Shown in pieces: positions 41,101 through 53,100 of a DNA stretch of 64,000 nucleotides (its first letter is position 1; each line of letters starts with the position of its first letter). The stretch covers positions 1 through 64,000 of the forward strand of contig CP063167.1 of assembly GCA_016806145.1 (NCBI GenBank), given 5' to 3'. The position numbers and the translations under genes are program-made. The notes beneath the pieces are model-generated. The model had not been told where the DNA came from and made no database searches. It saw only the letters and a list, made by a program, of their open reading frames with translations. Source of the DNA: Variovorax paradoxus. GTDB taxonomy: Bacteria; Pseudomonadota; Gammaproteobacteria; Burkholderiales; Burkholderiaceae_C.

Positions 41101-44100
41101 CTGTCGTTCGCGAGCACCGGGATGTTCGCGAGCGGCGTGTTGATCGGCGTGCTCGCCACGTCGTTGCCGGCCACCGGCGCATCGTTGACCGCGCCCACAT
41201 TGACCGTGACCGTCACGGTCGATGTGCCGCCCTTCCCGTCGCTCACCGTGTAGGTGAAGCTGGCCGGGCCGTCGTAGTTGGCGTTCGGGGTGAAGACCAC
41301 GTTGCCGCCATCGAGCCGCACGCTGCCGTTGACGGCGTCCTGCACGCTGACGATCGCGAGCGTGTCGCCGTCGACGTCGCTGTCGTTGGCCAGCAGCGTG
41401 CCCACGGGGATCGACAGCGGCGTGTCCTCGGTCGCGCCGACGGTGTCGGCCGCGCCGGCTGGCGCATCGTTGACCGCCGCGATGTCGATGGTGAGGCGGT
41501 TCGGCGCGGTGTCGAAGGCGCCGCCCGAATCCTGCACCGAGAAGGTGAAGCTCGCGTAGCCCGTGCCGTTGCCGTTGGCGGCCGGAGCGAAGCTCAGCCG
41601 GCCGGCCGCGATGTCGGCCGCCGAGATCACCTGGCCGGCCGTGACCGCCACGCCGTCGAGCAGCAGCGTGCCGTTGGCCGGCAGCGTGTCGATGCGCACG
41701 TTGGCCAGGGTCTGGCCCGCGTCGGCATCGCTGAAGGCGAAGTTCGAAGGCCCGAGGACCAGCGGCGTGTCCTCGGTGCCGGCCACGGTGGCATCGGTGC
41801 TGTCGGGCGGCGTGTTGGTGCCGACGTTCACCGTCAGCGTCGCGCTCGCGCTGCCGCCCTGGCCGTCGCTGACCGTGTAGGTGATCGAGATCGGTCCGCT
41901 GACGTTGGCGGCCGGCGTGAAGTTCAGCGTGCCGTCGGCATTGACGCTGACGCTGCCCAGGGCCGGGTCGACGCTGGCGCCGGTGACCGTGAGGATGTCG
42001 CCGTCCACGTCGCTGTCGTTCGCGAGCACCGGGATGTTCGCGAGCGGCACGTTGATCGGCGTGCTCGCGATGTCGTTGCCGGCCACGGGCGCATCGTTGA
42101 CCGCGCCGACGTTGACCGTGACGGTCACCGTCGAGCTGCCGCCCTTGCCGTCGCTGACCGTGTAGCTGAAGCTGGCCGGGCCGTTGTAGTTGGCCGCGGG
42201 CGTGAAGACCACGTTGCCGCCCAGCAGGCTCACGCTGCCGTTGACCGCATCCTGCACGCTGGTGATGGTCAGGGTGTCGCCATCGGCGTCGCTGTCGTTG
42301 CCCAGCAGCGTGGCCGCGGGGATCGTGAGCGGCGTGTCCTCGGTCGCGGCCACCGTGTCGGGGGTCGCCACCGGCGCGTCGTTGACCGCGGCGATGTCGA
42401 AGCGGATGGTGTTCGGCGCGGTATCGAAGGCACCGGCCGAGTCCTGCACCGAGAACGTGAAGCTCGCGTAGCCCGTGCCGTTGCCGTTGGCGCCGGGCAC
42501 GAAGCTCAGGCGGCCCGCGGCGATGTCGGCGGCCGAGACGACCTGCCCCGCCGTCACCGCGACGCCGTTGAGCAGCAGCGTGCCGTCCGCCGGCAGCGTG
42601 TCGATGCGCACCGCGGCCAGGGTCTGGCCGGCATCGGCGTCGGTGAAGGCGAAGTTCGCGCTCGTCAGGACGACGGGCGTGTCCTCGGTGCCCGCGATCG
42701 TCGCGTCGGCACTGGTCGGCGGCGTGTTGGCGCCGACATTCACGGTCAGCGTAGCGTTCGCCGTGCCACCGTTGCCGTCGCTCACGGTGTAGCTGATGAC
42801 GACCGGGCCGCTGACGTTGGCCGCGGGCGTGAAGTTCAGCGTGCCGTCGGCATTGATGCTGACCGTGCCCTGTGCCGGATTGTTCAGCGTGGCGCTGGTG
42901 ACCGTGAGGCTGTCGCCATCGACGTCGCTGTCGTTGGCCAGCACCGGGATGTTCGAGAGCGGCGTGTTGATCGGCGTGCTCGCGATGTCGTTGCCGGCCA
43001 CCGGCGCATCGTTCACGGCGCCGACGTTCACGGTGACCGTGACCGTCGAGCTGCCGCCCTGACCGTCGCTCACGGTGTAGGTGAAGCTGGCCGGCCCGGT
43101 GTAGTTGGCGTTCGGCGTGAACACCACGTTGCCGCCGACCAGGCTGACCGTGCCGTTGACCGCGCCCTGCACGCTCGTGATGCTCAGCGAGTTGCCGTCG
43201 ACATCCGTGTCGTTGGCCAGCAGCGTGCCGACCGGGATGCTCAACGGCGTGTCCTCGACGGCCGTCACCGTGTCGGGGTTGGCCACCGGCGCGTCGTTGA
43301 CCGCGGCGATGTCGAAGCTGATCGTGTTCGGCGCCGCGTCGAAGGCGCCTGCCGAGTCCTGCACCGAGAAGCTGAAGCTCGCGTAGCCCGTGCCGTTGCC
43401 GTTGGCGCCGGGCACGAAGCTCAGCCGCCCCGCGGCGATATCGGCCGCCGAGACCACCTGGCCGGCCGTGACCGCCACGCCGTTCAACAGCAGCGTGCCG
43501 TCCGCCGGCAAGGTGTCGATGCGCACGGCCGCCAGGCTCTGGCCGGCATCGGCGTCGCTGAAGGCGAAGTTGCCCAGGGCCAGCACCACCGGCGTGTCCT
43601 CGGTGCCGGCGACCGTGGCATCCGCACTGGCCGGCGGCGTGTTGGCACCGACATTGACCGTGAGCGTCGCGGTGGCCGTGCCGCCCTTGCCGTCGCTGGC
43701 GGTGTAGCTGATGACCACGGGGCCCGTCACGTTGCTCGCGGGTATGAAGTTCAGCGTGCCGTCGACGTTGACCTGGACCGTGCCCAGGGCCGGATCGACG
43801 CTGGCCGAGCTCACGGTGAGGATGTCGCCATCGACGTCGCTGTCGTTCGCCAGCACCGCGATGTTGGCAAGCGGCGTGTTGATCGGCGTGCTCGCCGTGT
43901 CGTTGCCGGCCACGGGCGCATCGTTGACGGCGCCCACGTTGAGCGTGACCGTGACGGTCGAGCTGCCGCCCTGGCCGTCGCTCACCGTATAAGTGAAGCT
44001 GGCCGGGCCGTTGTAGTTGGCATTCGGTGTGAACACCACGTTGCCGCCGACCAGGCTCACGGTGCCGTTGGTGGCGTCCTGCACGCTCACGATGGTCAGC

Positions 44101-47100
44101 GGATTGCCGTCGGCGTCCGTGTCGTTGTCCAGCAGCGTGCCGGCCGGAATCGTCAGCGGCGTGTCTTCCGTCGCATCGAGGGTGTCGGGGTTGGCCACCG
44201 GTGCGTCGTTGACCGCGGCGATGTCGAAGCGGATCGTGTTCGGCGTCGCATCGAAGCCGCCGCCCGAGTCCTGCACCGAGAAGCTGAAGCTGGCGTAGGC
44301 CGGACCATTGCCGTTGGCGGCCGGCGCGAAGCTCAGGCGGCCGGCGGCGATGTCGGCGGCCGAGATGACCTGGCCGGCGGTGACCGCCACGCCATTCAGG
44401 AGCAGCGTGCCATTGGCCGGCACGGTGTCGATGCGCACCGCGGCCAGCGTCTGGCCGGCATCGGCGTCGGTGAAGGCGAAATTGCCCGTGCCCAGCACGA
44501 CAGGCGTGTCCTCGGTGCCGGCGATCGTCGCGTCGGCACTGGTCGGCGGCGTGTTCGCGCCGACGTTGACGGTCAGCGTCGCATTGGCGGTGCCGCCATT
44601 GCCGTCGCTGATCGTGTAGCTGATGACGACCGGGCCGCTGACATTGCTGGCGGGCGTGAAGTTCAGCGTGCCGTCGGCGTTGATCGACACCGTGCCCTGC
44701 GCCGGGTTGTTCAGCGTTGCGCTCGTGACTGTCAGCGAGTCGCCATCCACATCGCTGTCGTTCGCCAGCACCGGAATGTTCGCCAGCGGCGTGTTGATCG
44801 GCGTGCTCGCGATGTCGTTGCCGGCCACCGGCGCGTCGTTGACCGCGCCCACATTCACGGTCACCGTGACCGTCGAGCTGCCGCCCTGCCCGTCGCTCAC
44901 GGTGTAGCTGAAGCTCGCCGGGCCGTTGTAGTTGGCCGCGGGCGTGAACACCACGTTGCCGCCTACGAGGCTCACCGTGCCATTGGTCGCGTCCTGCACG
45001 CTCACGAGGGTCAGCGGGTTGCCGTCCACGTCGGTGTCGTTTGCGAGCAGAGTCCCCACCGGAATGCTCAGCGGCGTGTCCTCGACCGCCGTCACCGTAT
45101 CGGGGTTCGCGACCGGCGCGTCGTTGACCGCCGCGATGTCGAAGGTGATGCGATTGGGCGTGGTGTCGAAAGCGCCTGCCGAGTCCTGCACCGAGAAGGT
45201 GAAGCTCGCATAGCCCGTGCCGTTGCCATCGGCGCCCGGCACGAAGTTCAGCCGTCCCGCGGCGATGTCGGCCGTCGAGACCACCTGCCCCGCCGTCACG
45301 GCGATGCCGTCGAGCAGCAGCGTGCCATTGGCCGGCAGCGTGTCGACGCGCACATTGGCGAAGCTCTGGCCCGCGTCGGCGTCGCTGAAGGCGAAGTTGC
45401 CCAGGCCCAGGACCACGGGCGTGTCCTCGGTGCCCGATACCGTCGCGTCGGCGCTCTGTGGCGGCGTGTTGGCCGCCACGTTGACGGTGAGCGTGGCCGT
45501 GGCGGTGCCGCCGTTGCCGTCGCTGACCGTGTAGCGGATGACGACCGGTCCTGTCACGTTGCCGGCCGGCGTGAAGTTCAAGGTGCCGTCGGCATTGATC
45601 GACACCGTGCCCTGGGCCGGGTTGTCCAGCGTGGCGGTCGTGACCGTGAGGCTGTCGCCATCGACGTCGCTGTCGTTGGCCAGCACCGGGATGTTCGCGA
45701 GCGGCACGTTGATCGGCGTGCTCGCGAGGTCGTTGCCGGCCACCGGCGCATCGTTGACCGGCGTCACGGCGATGGTGAGGGTCGAGCTCGCGCTGGCGCT
45801 GCCGTCGCTCACGGTATAGCTCACGACCGGCACCGCGCCGTTGAAGTTCGCGGCCGGCGTGAAGCTGTAGGCGCCGTTGGCGCCGACGGTGATCGTGCCG
45901 ACGCCGTCGAGGGTCGCGGTCTGCCCCGGCGCATAGGCGGTGCCGCCCACGCTGAAGCCCGTGACCGCGAGCGCGTCGCCGTCGGCATCGCTGTCGTTGC
46001 CCAGCAGGTTGCCCGACACCGGCGTGTCCTCGGCGGTGCTGGCGCTGTCGGGGTTGGCCACCGGGGCGTCGTTGACGGCGCTGACGTTCAGCGTCAGCGT
46101 CGCCGTGGCGGTGCCGCCGTTGCCGTCGCTCACGGTGTAGCTCACGACCGGCACCGGGCCGTTGTAGTTGGCCGCCGGCGTGAAGCTGTAGCTGCCGTCG
46201 GCGTTGATCGTCAGGCTGCCCGCGCCCGAGATCGTCGCGGTCTGGCCCGGCAGGTAGACCGTGGTGTCGCCCGCGATGCGGAAGCCCGTGACCGCGAGGG
46301 TGTCGCCGTCCACGTCGCTGTCGTTGGCCAGCACGTTGCCGCTGGCGGGCGTGTCCTCGGTCACGGTGGCGGTGTCGGCATTGGCTACCGGCGCGTCGTT
46401 GACCGCGGCGATGTCGAAGCGCAGCGTGTTCGGCGTGGCGTCGAAGGCGCCCGCGCTGTCCTGCACCGAGAAGCGCAGGCTCGCGTAGCCCGTGCCGTTG
46501 CCGTTGGCGCCGGGCACGAAGCTCAGGCGGCCGGCGGCGATGTCGGCGGCCGAGACGAGCTGGCCGGCCGTCACGGCCACGCCATCGAGCAGCAGCGTGC
46601 CGTCGGCCGGCAGGGTGTCGATGCGCACCGCGGCCAGGGTCTGGCCCGCGTCGCCGTCGGTGAAGGGGAAGTTCGCCGTGCCCAGCACCACCGGCGTGTC
46701 CTCGGTGCCGGCGACCGTGGTGTCGGCGCTGGCCGGGGGGGTGTTGGCGCCCACGTTGACCGTCAGCGTCGCGGTGTCGGTGCCGCCGTTGCCGTCGCTC
46801 ACGGTGTAGCGGATCGTGACCGCGCCGCTGACGTTGGCCGCGGGCGTGAAGTTGAGTGTGCCGTCGGCATTGATGCCGACCGTGCCCTGCGCCGGGTTGT
46901 CCAGCGTCGCGCTCGTGACCGTCAGCGCGTCCCCGTCGACATCGCCGTCGTTCGCCAGCACCGGGATGTTCGCCAACGGCGTGTTGATCGGCGTGCTCGC
47001 GATGTCGTCGCCGGCCACCGGCGCGTCGTTGACCGGCGTCACGCCGATCGTCAAGGTCGATGTCGCGCTCGCGCTGCCGTCGCTCACGGTGTAGCTGACG

Positions 47101-50100
47101 ACCGGCACCGGACCGTTGTAGTTGGCCGCGGGCGTGAAGACATAGCTGCCGTCGGCGCGGATCAGCAGGCTGCCGATGCCCGCGAGCGTGGCGGTGTCGC
47201 CGGCGGCATAGGCGGTGGCGTCGCCCGCGATGCTGAAGCCGGTGACGGCGAGCGTGTTGCCGTCCGGATCGCTGTCGTTGCCCAGCAGGTTGCCGCTGGC
47301 CGGCGTGTCCTCGGCCACGGTGGCGGTGTCGGGGCTGGCCACCGGCGCATCGTTGACCGGCGCGACCGCGAGGGTCAGCGTGGCGGTCGCGGTCGCGCTG
47401 CCGTCGCTCACGGTGTAGGTCGCGACCGGCACCGGCCCGTTGTAGTCGGCCGCGGGCGTGAAGACATAGCCGCCGTCGGCCGCGATGGTCAGCGGGCCGA
47501 TGCCCGTGAGCGTGGCGGTCTGGCCGGCCGTGTAGGTGGTGCCGCCGATCGCGAACTGGGTGACCGTGAGCGTGTCGCCATCCGCGTCGGTGTCGTTGCC
47601 CAGCACGTTGCCGGTGGCGACCGTGTCCTCGGGCGTGGTGATGGCATCGGGCGCCGCCACGGGCGCGTCGTTGACCGCGGCGATGTCGAAGCGGATCGTG
47701 TTCGGCGCGGCGTCGAAGGCGCCGCCCGAATCCTGCACCGAGAAGGTGAAGCTCGCGTAGCCCGTGCCGTTGCCGTTGGCGCCGGGCACGAAGCTCAGGC
47801 GGCCCGCGGCGATGTCGGCGGCCGAGACGACCTGCCCCGCCGCCACCGCGACGCCGTTGAGCAGCAGCGTGCCGTCGGCCGGCAAGGTGTCGATGCGCAC
47901 CGCGGCCAGGGTCTGGCCGGCATCGGCGTCGGTGAAGGCGAAATTGGCCGTGCCCAGCACGACCGGCGTGTCCTCGGTGCCGGCGATCGTCGCGTCGGCG
48001 CTGGTCGGCGGCGTGTTGGCGCCGACATTGACCGTCAGCGTGGCCGTGGCCGTGCCACCGTTGCCGTCGCTCACGGTGTAGCTGATGACGACCGGGCCGC
48101 TGACGTTGGCCGCAGGGGTGAAGTTCAGGGTGCCGTCGGCGTTGATGCCGACGGTCCCCTGCGCCGGATTGTTCAGCGTCGCGCTGGTCACGGTGAGGCT
48201 GTCGCCATCGACATCGCTGTCGTTCGCCAGCACCGGGATGTTCGTGAGCGGCACGTTGATCGGCGTGCTCGCGATGTCGTTGCCGGCCACCGGCGCGTCG
48301 TTGACCGCGCCCACGTTGACGGTCACCGTGACCGTCGAGGTGCCGCCCTGCCCGTCGCTCACGGTGTAGCTGAAGCTCGCCGGGCCGTTGTAGTTGGCGT
48401 TCGGCGTGAACACCACGTTGCCGCCGACCAGGCTCACTGTGCCGTTGGTGGCGTCCTGCACGCTGACGAGGGTCAGCGGGTTGCCGTCCACGTCGGTGTC
48501 GTTGGCGAGCAGCGTGCCGACCGGAATGCTCAGCGGCGTGTCCTCGACGGCCGTCACCGTGTCGGGGTTCGCCACCGGCGCGTCATTCACCGCCGCGATG
48601 TCGAAGCTGATCCTGTTCGGCGTCGCATCGAAAGCGCCTGCCGAGTCCTGCACCGAGAACGTGAAGCTCGCGTAGCCCGTGCCGTTGCCGTCGGCACCGG
48701 GCACGAAGCTCAGGCGACCAGCCGCGATGTCCGCGGCGGAAATGACCTGGCCGGCACCGACCGCCACGCCATCGAGCAGCAGCGTGCCGTTGGCCGGCAG
48801 CGTATCGATGCGCACATTGGCGAGCGTCTGGCCCGCATCGCCGTCGGCGAACGCGAAATTCGCGGTGCCCAGCACCACCGGCGTGTCTTCGGTGCCAGCC
48901 GCCGTGGCATCTGCGCTCGTGGGCGGCGTGTTCGCGCCCACGTTCACGGTCAGGGTGGCGTTCGCCGTGCCGCCCTTGCCGTCGCTCACGGTGTAGCCGA
49001 TGACGACCGCGCCCGTCACGTTGGCCGCCGGCGTGAAGTTCAGCGTGCCGTCGGCGTTGATCGAGACCGTGCCGCGCGCCGGGTCCACCGTGGCGCTGGT
49101 GACGGTCAGCGGATCGCCGTCCACGTCGCTGTCGTTGGCCAGCACCGGGATGTTGGCCAGCGGCACGTTGATCGGCGTGCTCGCGACGTCGTTGCCGGCC
49201 ACCGGCGCGTCGTTCACCGGCGTGACCGTGAGGCTCAGGGTCGCGGTGGCGCTGGCCGTGCCGTCGCTCAGCGTATAGGTGGCCTCGGGCACCGGGCCGT
49301 TGTAGTTGGGCGCGGGCGTGAAGAGCCAGCTGCCGTCGGCATTGATCGCCAGCGTGCCCACGCCCGCGATGCTCGCGCTCTCGCCGGCCAGATAGCTGGT
49401 GCCGCCGATGCCGAAGCCGGTGACGCTGAGCGCGTCGCCGTCGGGGTCGCTGTCGTTGGCCAGCACGTTGCCGCTGGCGCTGCCGTCCTCGGCCAGCGTG
49501 CCGGTGTCGGCATTGCCCACCGGCGCATCGTTGACCGCCGAGACGACGATCGACAGCGTCGAGCTCGAGACCAGGCTGCCATCGCTCACGAGGTAGCTCG
49601 CGGTCGGCACCGGGCCGTTGTAGTTGGCCGCCGGCGTGAAGCGCCAGCTGCCGTCGGCATTGATCACCAGCGCGCCGACGCCGGTCAGCGTGGCCGTGTC
49701 GCCCGCGGTGTAGGTGGTGCCGTCGATGGTGTATTCGGTCACCACCAGCGGCGTGCCTTCCACGTCGCTGTCGTTGGCCAGCACGTTGCCGGTGGCCACC
49801 GTGTCCTCGGGCACGGTCACGCTGTCGGGGTTGGCGATCGGCGCGTCGTTGACGGCCGCGACATTGACGGTCACCGTCACGGTCGAGCTGCCGCCCTGTC
49901 CGTCGCTCACGGTGTAGCTGAAGCTCGCCGGGCCGTTGTAGTTGGCGTTGGGCGTGAACACTACGTTGCCGCCGACCAGGCTCACCGTGCCGTTCGTGGC
50001 GTCCTGCACGCTGGTGATGGTCAGCGGGTTGCCGTCGACGTCGGTGTCGTTCGCGAGCAGCGTGCCCACGGGAATCGTCAGCGGCGTGTCCTCGGTCGCG

Positions 50101-53100
50101 GCCACCGTGTCGGGGTTGCCCACCGGCGCGTCGTTGACCGCCGCGATGTCGAAGCGGATGGTGTTCGGCGTCGCGTCGAAGGCGCCGGCCGAATCCTGCA
50201 CCGAGAACGTGAAGCTCGCATAGCCCGTGCCGTTGCCGTCGGCACCGGGCGCGAAGCTCAGGCGGCCCGCGGCGATGTCGGCGGCCGAGATCAGCTGCCC
50301 GGCCGTCACGGCCACGCCGTTGAGCAGCAGCGTGCCATTGGCCGGCAAGGTGTCGATGCGCACGTTGGCCAGGGTCTGGCCCGCGTCGCTGTCGGTGAAC
50401 GCGAAGTTGGCCGTGGCCAGCACGACCGGCGTGTCCTCGGTGCCGGCGATCGTGGCGTCGGCGCTGGTCGGCGGCGTGTTGGCCCCCACGTTGACCGTGA
50501 TCGTCGCGGTGTCGGTGCCGCCCTTGCCGTCGCTGACCGTGTAGGTGATGACCACCGGGCCGCTCAGGTTGCTGGCCGGCGTGAAGTTCAGGGTGCCGTC
50601 GCCGTTGACGCTGACCGTGCCTTGCGCGGGATTGTTCAGCGTGGCGCCGGTGACCGTGAGGCTGTCGCCGTCCACGTCGCTGTCGTTCGCCAGCACCGGG
50701 ATGTTGGCCAGCGGCGTGTTGATCGGCGTGCTCGCCACGTCGTTCGCGGCATCGGGCGCGTCGTTGACGGCCGCGACATTGACCGTGACGGTCACGGTCG
50801 AGCTGCCGCCGTTGCCGTCGCTCGCCGTGTACGTGAAGCTGGCCGGGCCGTTGTAGTTGGCGTTCGGGGTGAACACCACGTTGCCGCCCACCAGGCTCAC
50901 CGTGCCGTTGACGGCGCCCTGCACGCTGGTGATGGTCAGCGTGTCGCCGTCGGCATCGGTGTCGTTGCCCAGCAAGGTCGCGGCCGGGATCGTCAGCGGC
51001 GTGTCCTCGGTCGCGCTCACGGTGTCGGGGTTGGCCACCGGCGCGTCGTTGTCGGGCGTGACGTCGAAGCGGAAGGTATTGGGCACCGGGTCGGTGTTCT
51101 GGCCGCCGTTGGCCGTGCCGCCGTCGTCCACCACCTGGAAGCCGAAGGCGCCGATGCCGCTGCCGTTCACGTTGGCGGCCGGGGTGAAGCGCAGCTGGCC
51201 GAGGCTGCCGGCCGGGATCACCTGGCCCTCGGTCACGGCCACGCCGTTGAGCGTGAGCACGCCCTCGGCGGCCGGTGGCAAGGTGGTGATGACCACCGCC
51301 TGCAGGCCGTTGGCCGGGCTGTCGGCGGCGTCGGTGAACGGGAAGTCGGCCACCGAGAAGGTGTAGCTGCCGTCCTCGCCGAGGGTGACCGTGCGGTCGA
51401 CGCCCGAGGGCGCGTCGTTGACCGGCGCGATCGCGATCACCGCCGTGTCGGTGTCGGTGCGCGGACCGCCGGCGCCGGTGTTGCCGAGGTCGCTGGTGGT
51501 CATGGTCAGCACCACGTTGCCGTCGGCATTGGCCACCGGCCGGTAGTCGGGCCGCGCCGCGCCGGCCAGGTAGGCGTTGATGCTCGCGATCGAGCCCTCG
51601 AGCACCAGCTCGCCGGTGCCGCTGCCGGTCACGGTCACGCCGCCGCCCGAGGCGGCCGTCAGGGTGCCGCTGGGCACGCTCAGGGTGACGCGCACCGGCG
51701 CGCCGCCGGCATCCACGTCCGAGACCTGCAGGCCGGTCAGGCCCACGGGCGTGTCCTCGCTGGTGTTCCAGCCCGCGGGCAGCGTGTTGACCGGCGCGTC
51801 GTTGACGGCCCCGACCGTCAGCGTCAGCGTGGCGCTCGCGCTGGCCGTGCCGTCGCTGACCGTGTAGCTCGCCACCGGCACGCTGCCGTTGAAGTTGGCG
51901 GCCGGCGTGAAGCTGTAGCTGCCGTCGGCCGCGATGGTCAGCGTGCCGACGCCCGCGAGGGTGGCGGTCTGGCCGGCCGCGTAGCTGCTGCCGTCGACGC
52001 TGAAGCCGGTGACGACCAGCGTGTCGCCGTCGACGTCGGTGTCGTTGGCCAGAACGTTGCCCGCGAGCGGCGTGTCCTCGGCCGTGCTGCCGGTGTCGGC
52101 GGCCGGCACGGGCGCGTCGTTGACCGCGGTGACGACGATGGTCAGCGTCGAGCTGTCGCCGCTCGAGCCGTCGGTCAGGGTGTAGCCGACGACCGGCACC
52201 GGGCCGTTGAAGTTGGCGGCCGGCGTGAAGGTATAGCTGCCGTCGGCGGCGATGGTCAGCGTGCCGACGCCCGCGAGGGTGGCGGTGTCGCCCGCGGCGT
52301 AGCTGGCAGCGCCGATGGCGAAGCCGGTGACCGTGACCGGGCCGTCGACGCTGCTGGTGCCCACGAGCACCGAGCCGGAGACCGGCGTGTCCTCGGGCGT
52401 GGTCACGCTCTCGTCGGCGTCCGAGAAGGCGTCGTCCACCGGGTCGACCACGATGGTCAGCGTCGAACTGTCGTTGCTCGAGCCGTCGGTCAGGGTGTAG
52501 GTGACGACCGGCACCGGGCCGTTGTAGTTGGGCGCGGGCGTGAAGGTGTAGCTGCCGTTGGCGGCAATGGTCAGCGTGCCGACACCCGCGAGGGTGGCGG
52601 TGTCGCCCGCGGCGTAGCTGGTGCTGCCGATGGTGAAGCCGGTGACCGTGACCGGGCCGTCGACGCTGCTGGTGCCGGTGAGCACCGAGCCCGTGAGCAC
52701 CGAATCCTCGTTGACGCGCACGTTCTCGTCGGCGTCGGTGAAGGCGTCGTCGACCGGCGTCACCGCGATGGTGAGCGTCGAGCTGGCGGTGGCGCTGCCG
52801 TCGCTCACCGTGTAGGTGGCCACGGGCACCGGGCCGTTGTAGTCGGGCGCCGGCGTGAAGGTGTAGGCGCCGTTGGCGGCGATGGTCAGCGTGCCGACGC
52901 CGGCGAGGGTGGCGGTCTGGCCGGCCGTGTAGGTGGTGCCGCCGACCACGAACTGCGTCACCGAGAGCGGGTTGCCGTCGACGTCGCTGTCGTTGCCCAG
53001 CACGTTGCCGGTGGCAACCGTGTCCTCGGCGATGGTGATGGTGTCGGGATTCGCCACCGGCGCGTCGTTGACCGCCGCGATGTCGAAGCGGATGGTGTTC

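Noticed and set aside
23250..45760. Regular direct repeats that could suggest a CRISPR or satellite array
   Set aside because: The repeats are in frame, about 300 or 915 bp long, and encode conserved protein modules. There are no short repeats with unique spacers and no cas genes.
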